Shown: in pieces, positions 63,934 to 64,000 of the stretch
How the letters are laid out: each line of letters begins with the position of its first letter
Position numbering within the stretch: the stretch's first letter is position 1
Source: Corynebacterium kalinowskii
Lineage (GTDB): Bacteria > Actinomycetota > Actinomycetes > Mycobacteriales > Mycobacteriaceae
Direction of reading: 5' to 3'
Assembly: GCF_009734385.1 (NCBI RefSeq)
Contig: NZ_CP046452.1
Span: forward strand, 124,001-188,000
DNA: 64,000 bases
Program-made: the position numbers and the translations under genes
Notes under the pieces: generated by a model
What the model was told of the DNA's origin: nothing
Database searches by the model: none
What the model saw: the letters and a program-made list of their open reading frames with translations, nothing else

Positions 63934-64000
63934 ATGGATGACTTGTTATTGAGTATTTCGGTCGGCGCAGCCACAGCATTGCGCAAGCCATGGGCGCGCA
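63934..64000 (+). CDS. Partial gene at right edge, unidentified
   Basis: The first 22 codons of a plus-strand gene, starting MDDLLLSISVGAATALRKPW and cut by the window end. The hydrophobic start could be a membrane or signal segment. Too little is present to assign a family. Confidence 0.55.
   Translation, partial: MDDLLLSISVGAATALRKPWAR

Overview
The window comes from a mycolic-acid actinobacterium, almost certainly a Corynebacterium. It carries the arabinan pathway in the order dprE1-dprE2-aftA-emb, an antigen-85-type mycolyltransferase, a 46-residue PorH/PorA-like peptide, a CX5K mycothiol-type arsenate reductase, a DUF6474 protein and a Cg0192-like maltokinase-cap protein. Many genes have a TANNNT -10 box ending 6-8 bases before the start codon, the geometry of leaderless mRNA, which is common in this genus. 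No rRNA, tRNA, transposase, phage gene or CRISPR array was seen.

Layout. 1-5346 (minus): surface-polysaccharide operon (BY-kinase/Wzz, LMW-PTP, CapD-like dehydratase, sugar aminotransferase, partial sugar transferase), preceded by a 560-bp AT-rich gap. 5909-10685: galE-like epimerase, two paralogous small secreted/membrane proteins, mycolyltransferase and wecB. 10736-20470: secreted Pro-Ala protein, amn, a DUF559-type nuclease gene between two copies of a 60-bp palindromic repeat, HAD hydrolase, gamma-carbonic-anhydrase-like protein, ROK regulator, DUF885 peptidase, AbrB-type and TauE-type membrane proteins, PAP2, and an XRE regulator with its membrane partner. 20514-26888 (minus): DUF6474, hrpB, then an AT-richer pair made of an SF1 helicase-nuclease fusion and a membrane-anchored protein. 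26967-30264: TM0106 nuclease, queuosine-precursor transporter yhhQ divergent from gluQRS, CHY zinc finger. 30235-32043: arsC, acr3, arsR. 32048-36725: a NirK-type copper oxidase fused to a membrane domain, an MFS transporter and a LysR regulator. 36807-39272: sodA and msrA (divergent), an SMR pair, an FMN reductase. 39326-44783: four alkylation-repair genes (alkB, tag, an ATL protein, ogt) among small genes, plus two MT0933-type antitoxin paralogues. 44780-54351: maltokinase-cap protein, padR-ABC operon, a second ABC pair, M13 peptidase, PrsW protease, GH25 lysozyme. 54408-63349 (minus): SulP transporter, then emb, aftA, dprE2, dprE1. 63544-64000: PorH-like peptide, a small acidic protein and the start of another gene.

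How they work together. Much of the window builds or remodels the mycobacterial-type envelope: capsule sugars at the left end, mycolate transfer with candidate small client proteins, and arabinan synthesis at the right end. The middle is a stress and defence zone holding arsenic, superoxide, methionine-sulfoxide, alkylation, drug-efflux and nitrite/copper functions. The most unusual items are the four-copy 60-bp palindrome family whose copies extend gene 3' ends and bracket a nuclease gene, the helicase-nuclease plus membrane-protein pair, the membrane-fused NirK with an extra cupredoxin, the alkylation-repair cluster, and the paired secreted mini-proteins beside the mycolyltransferase.
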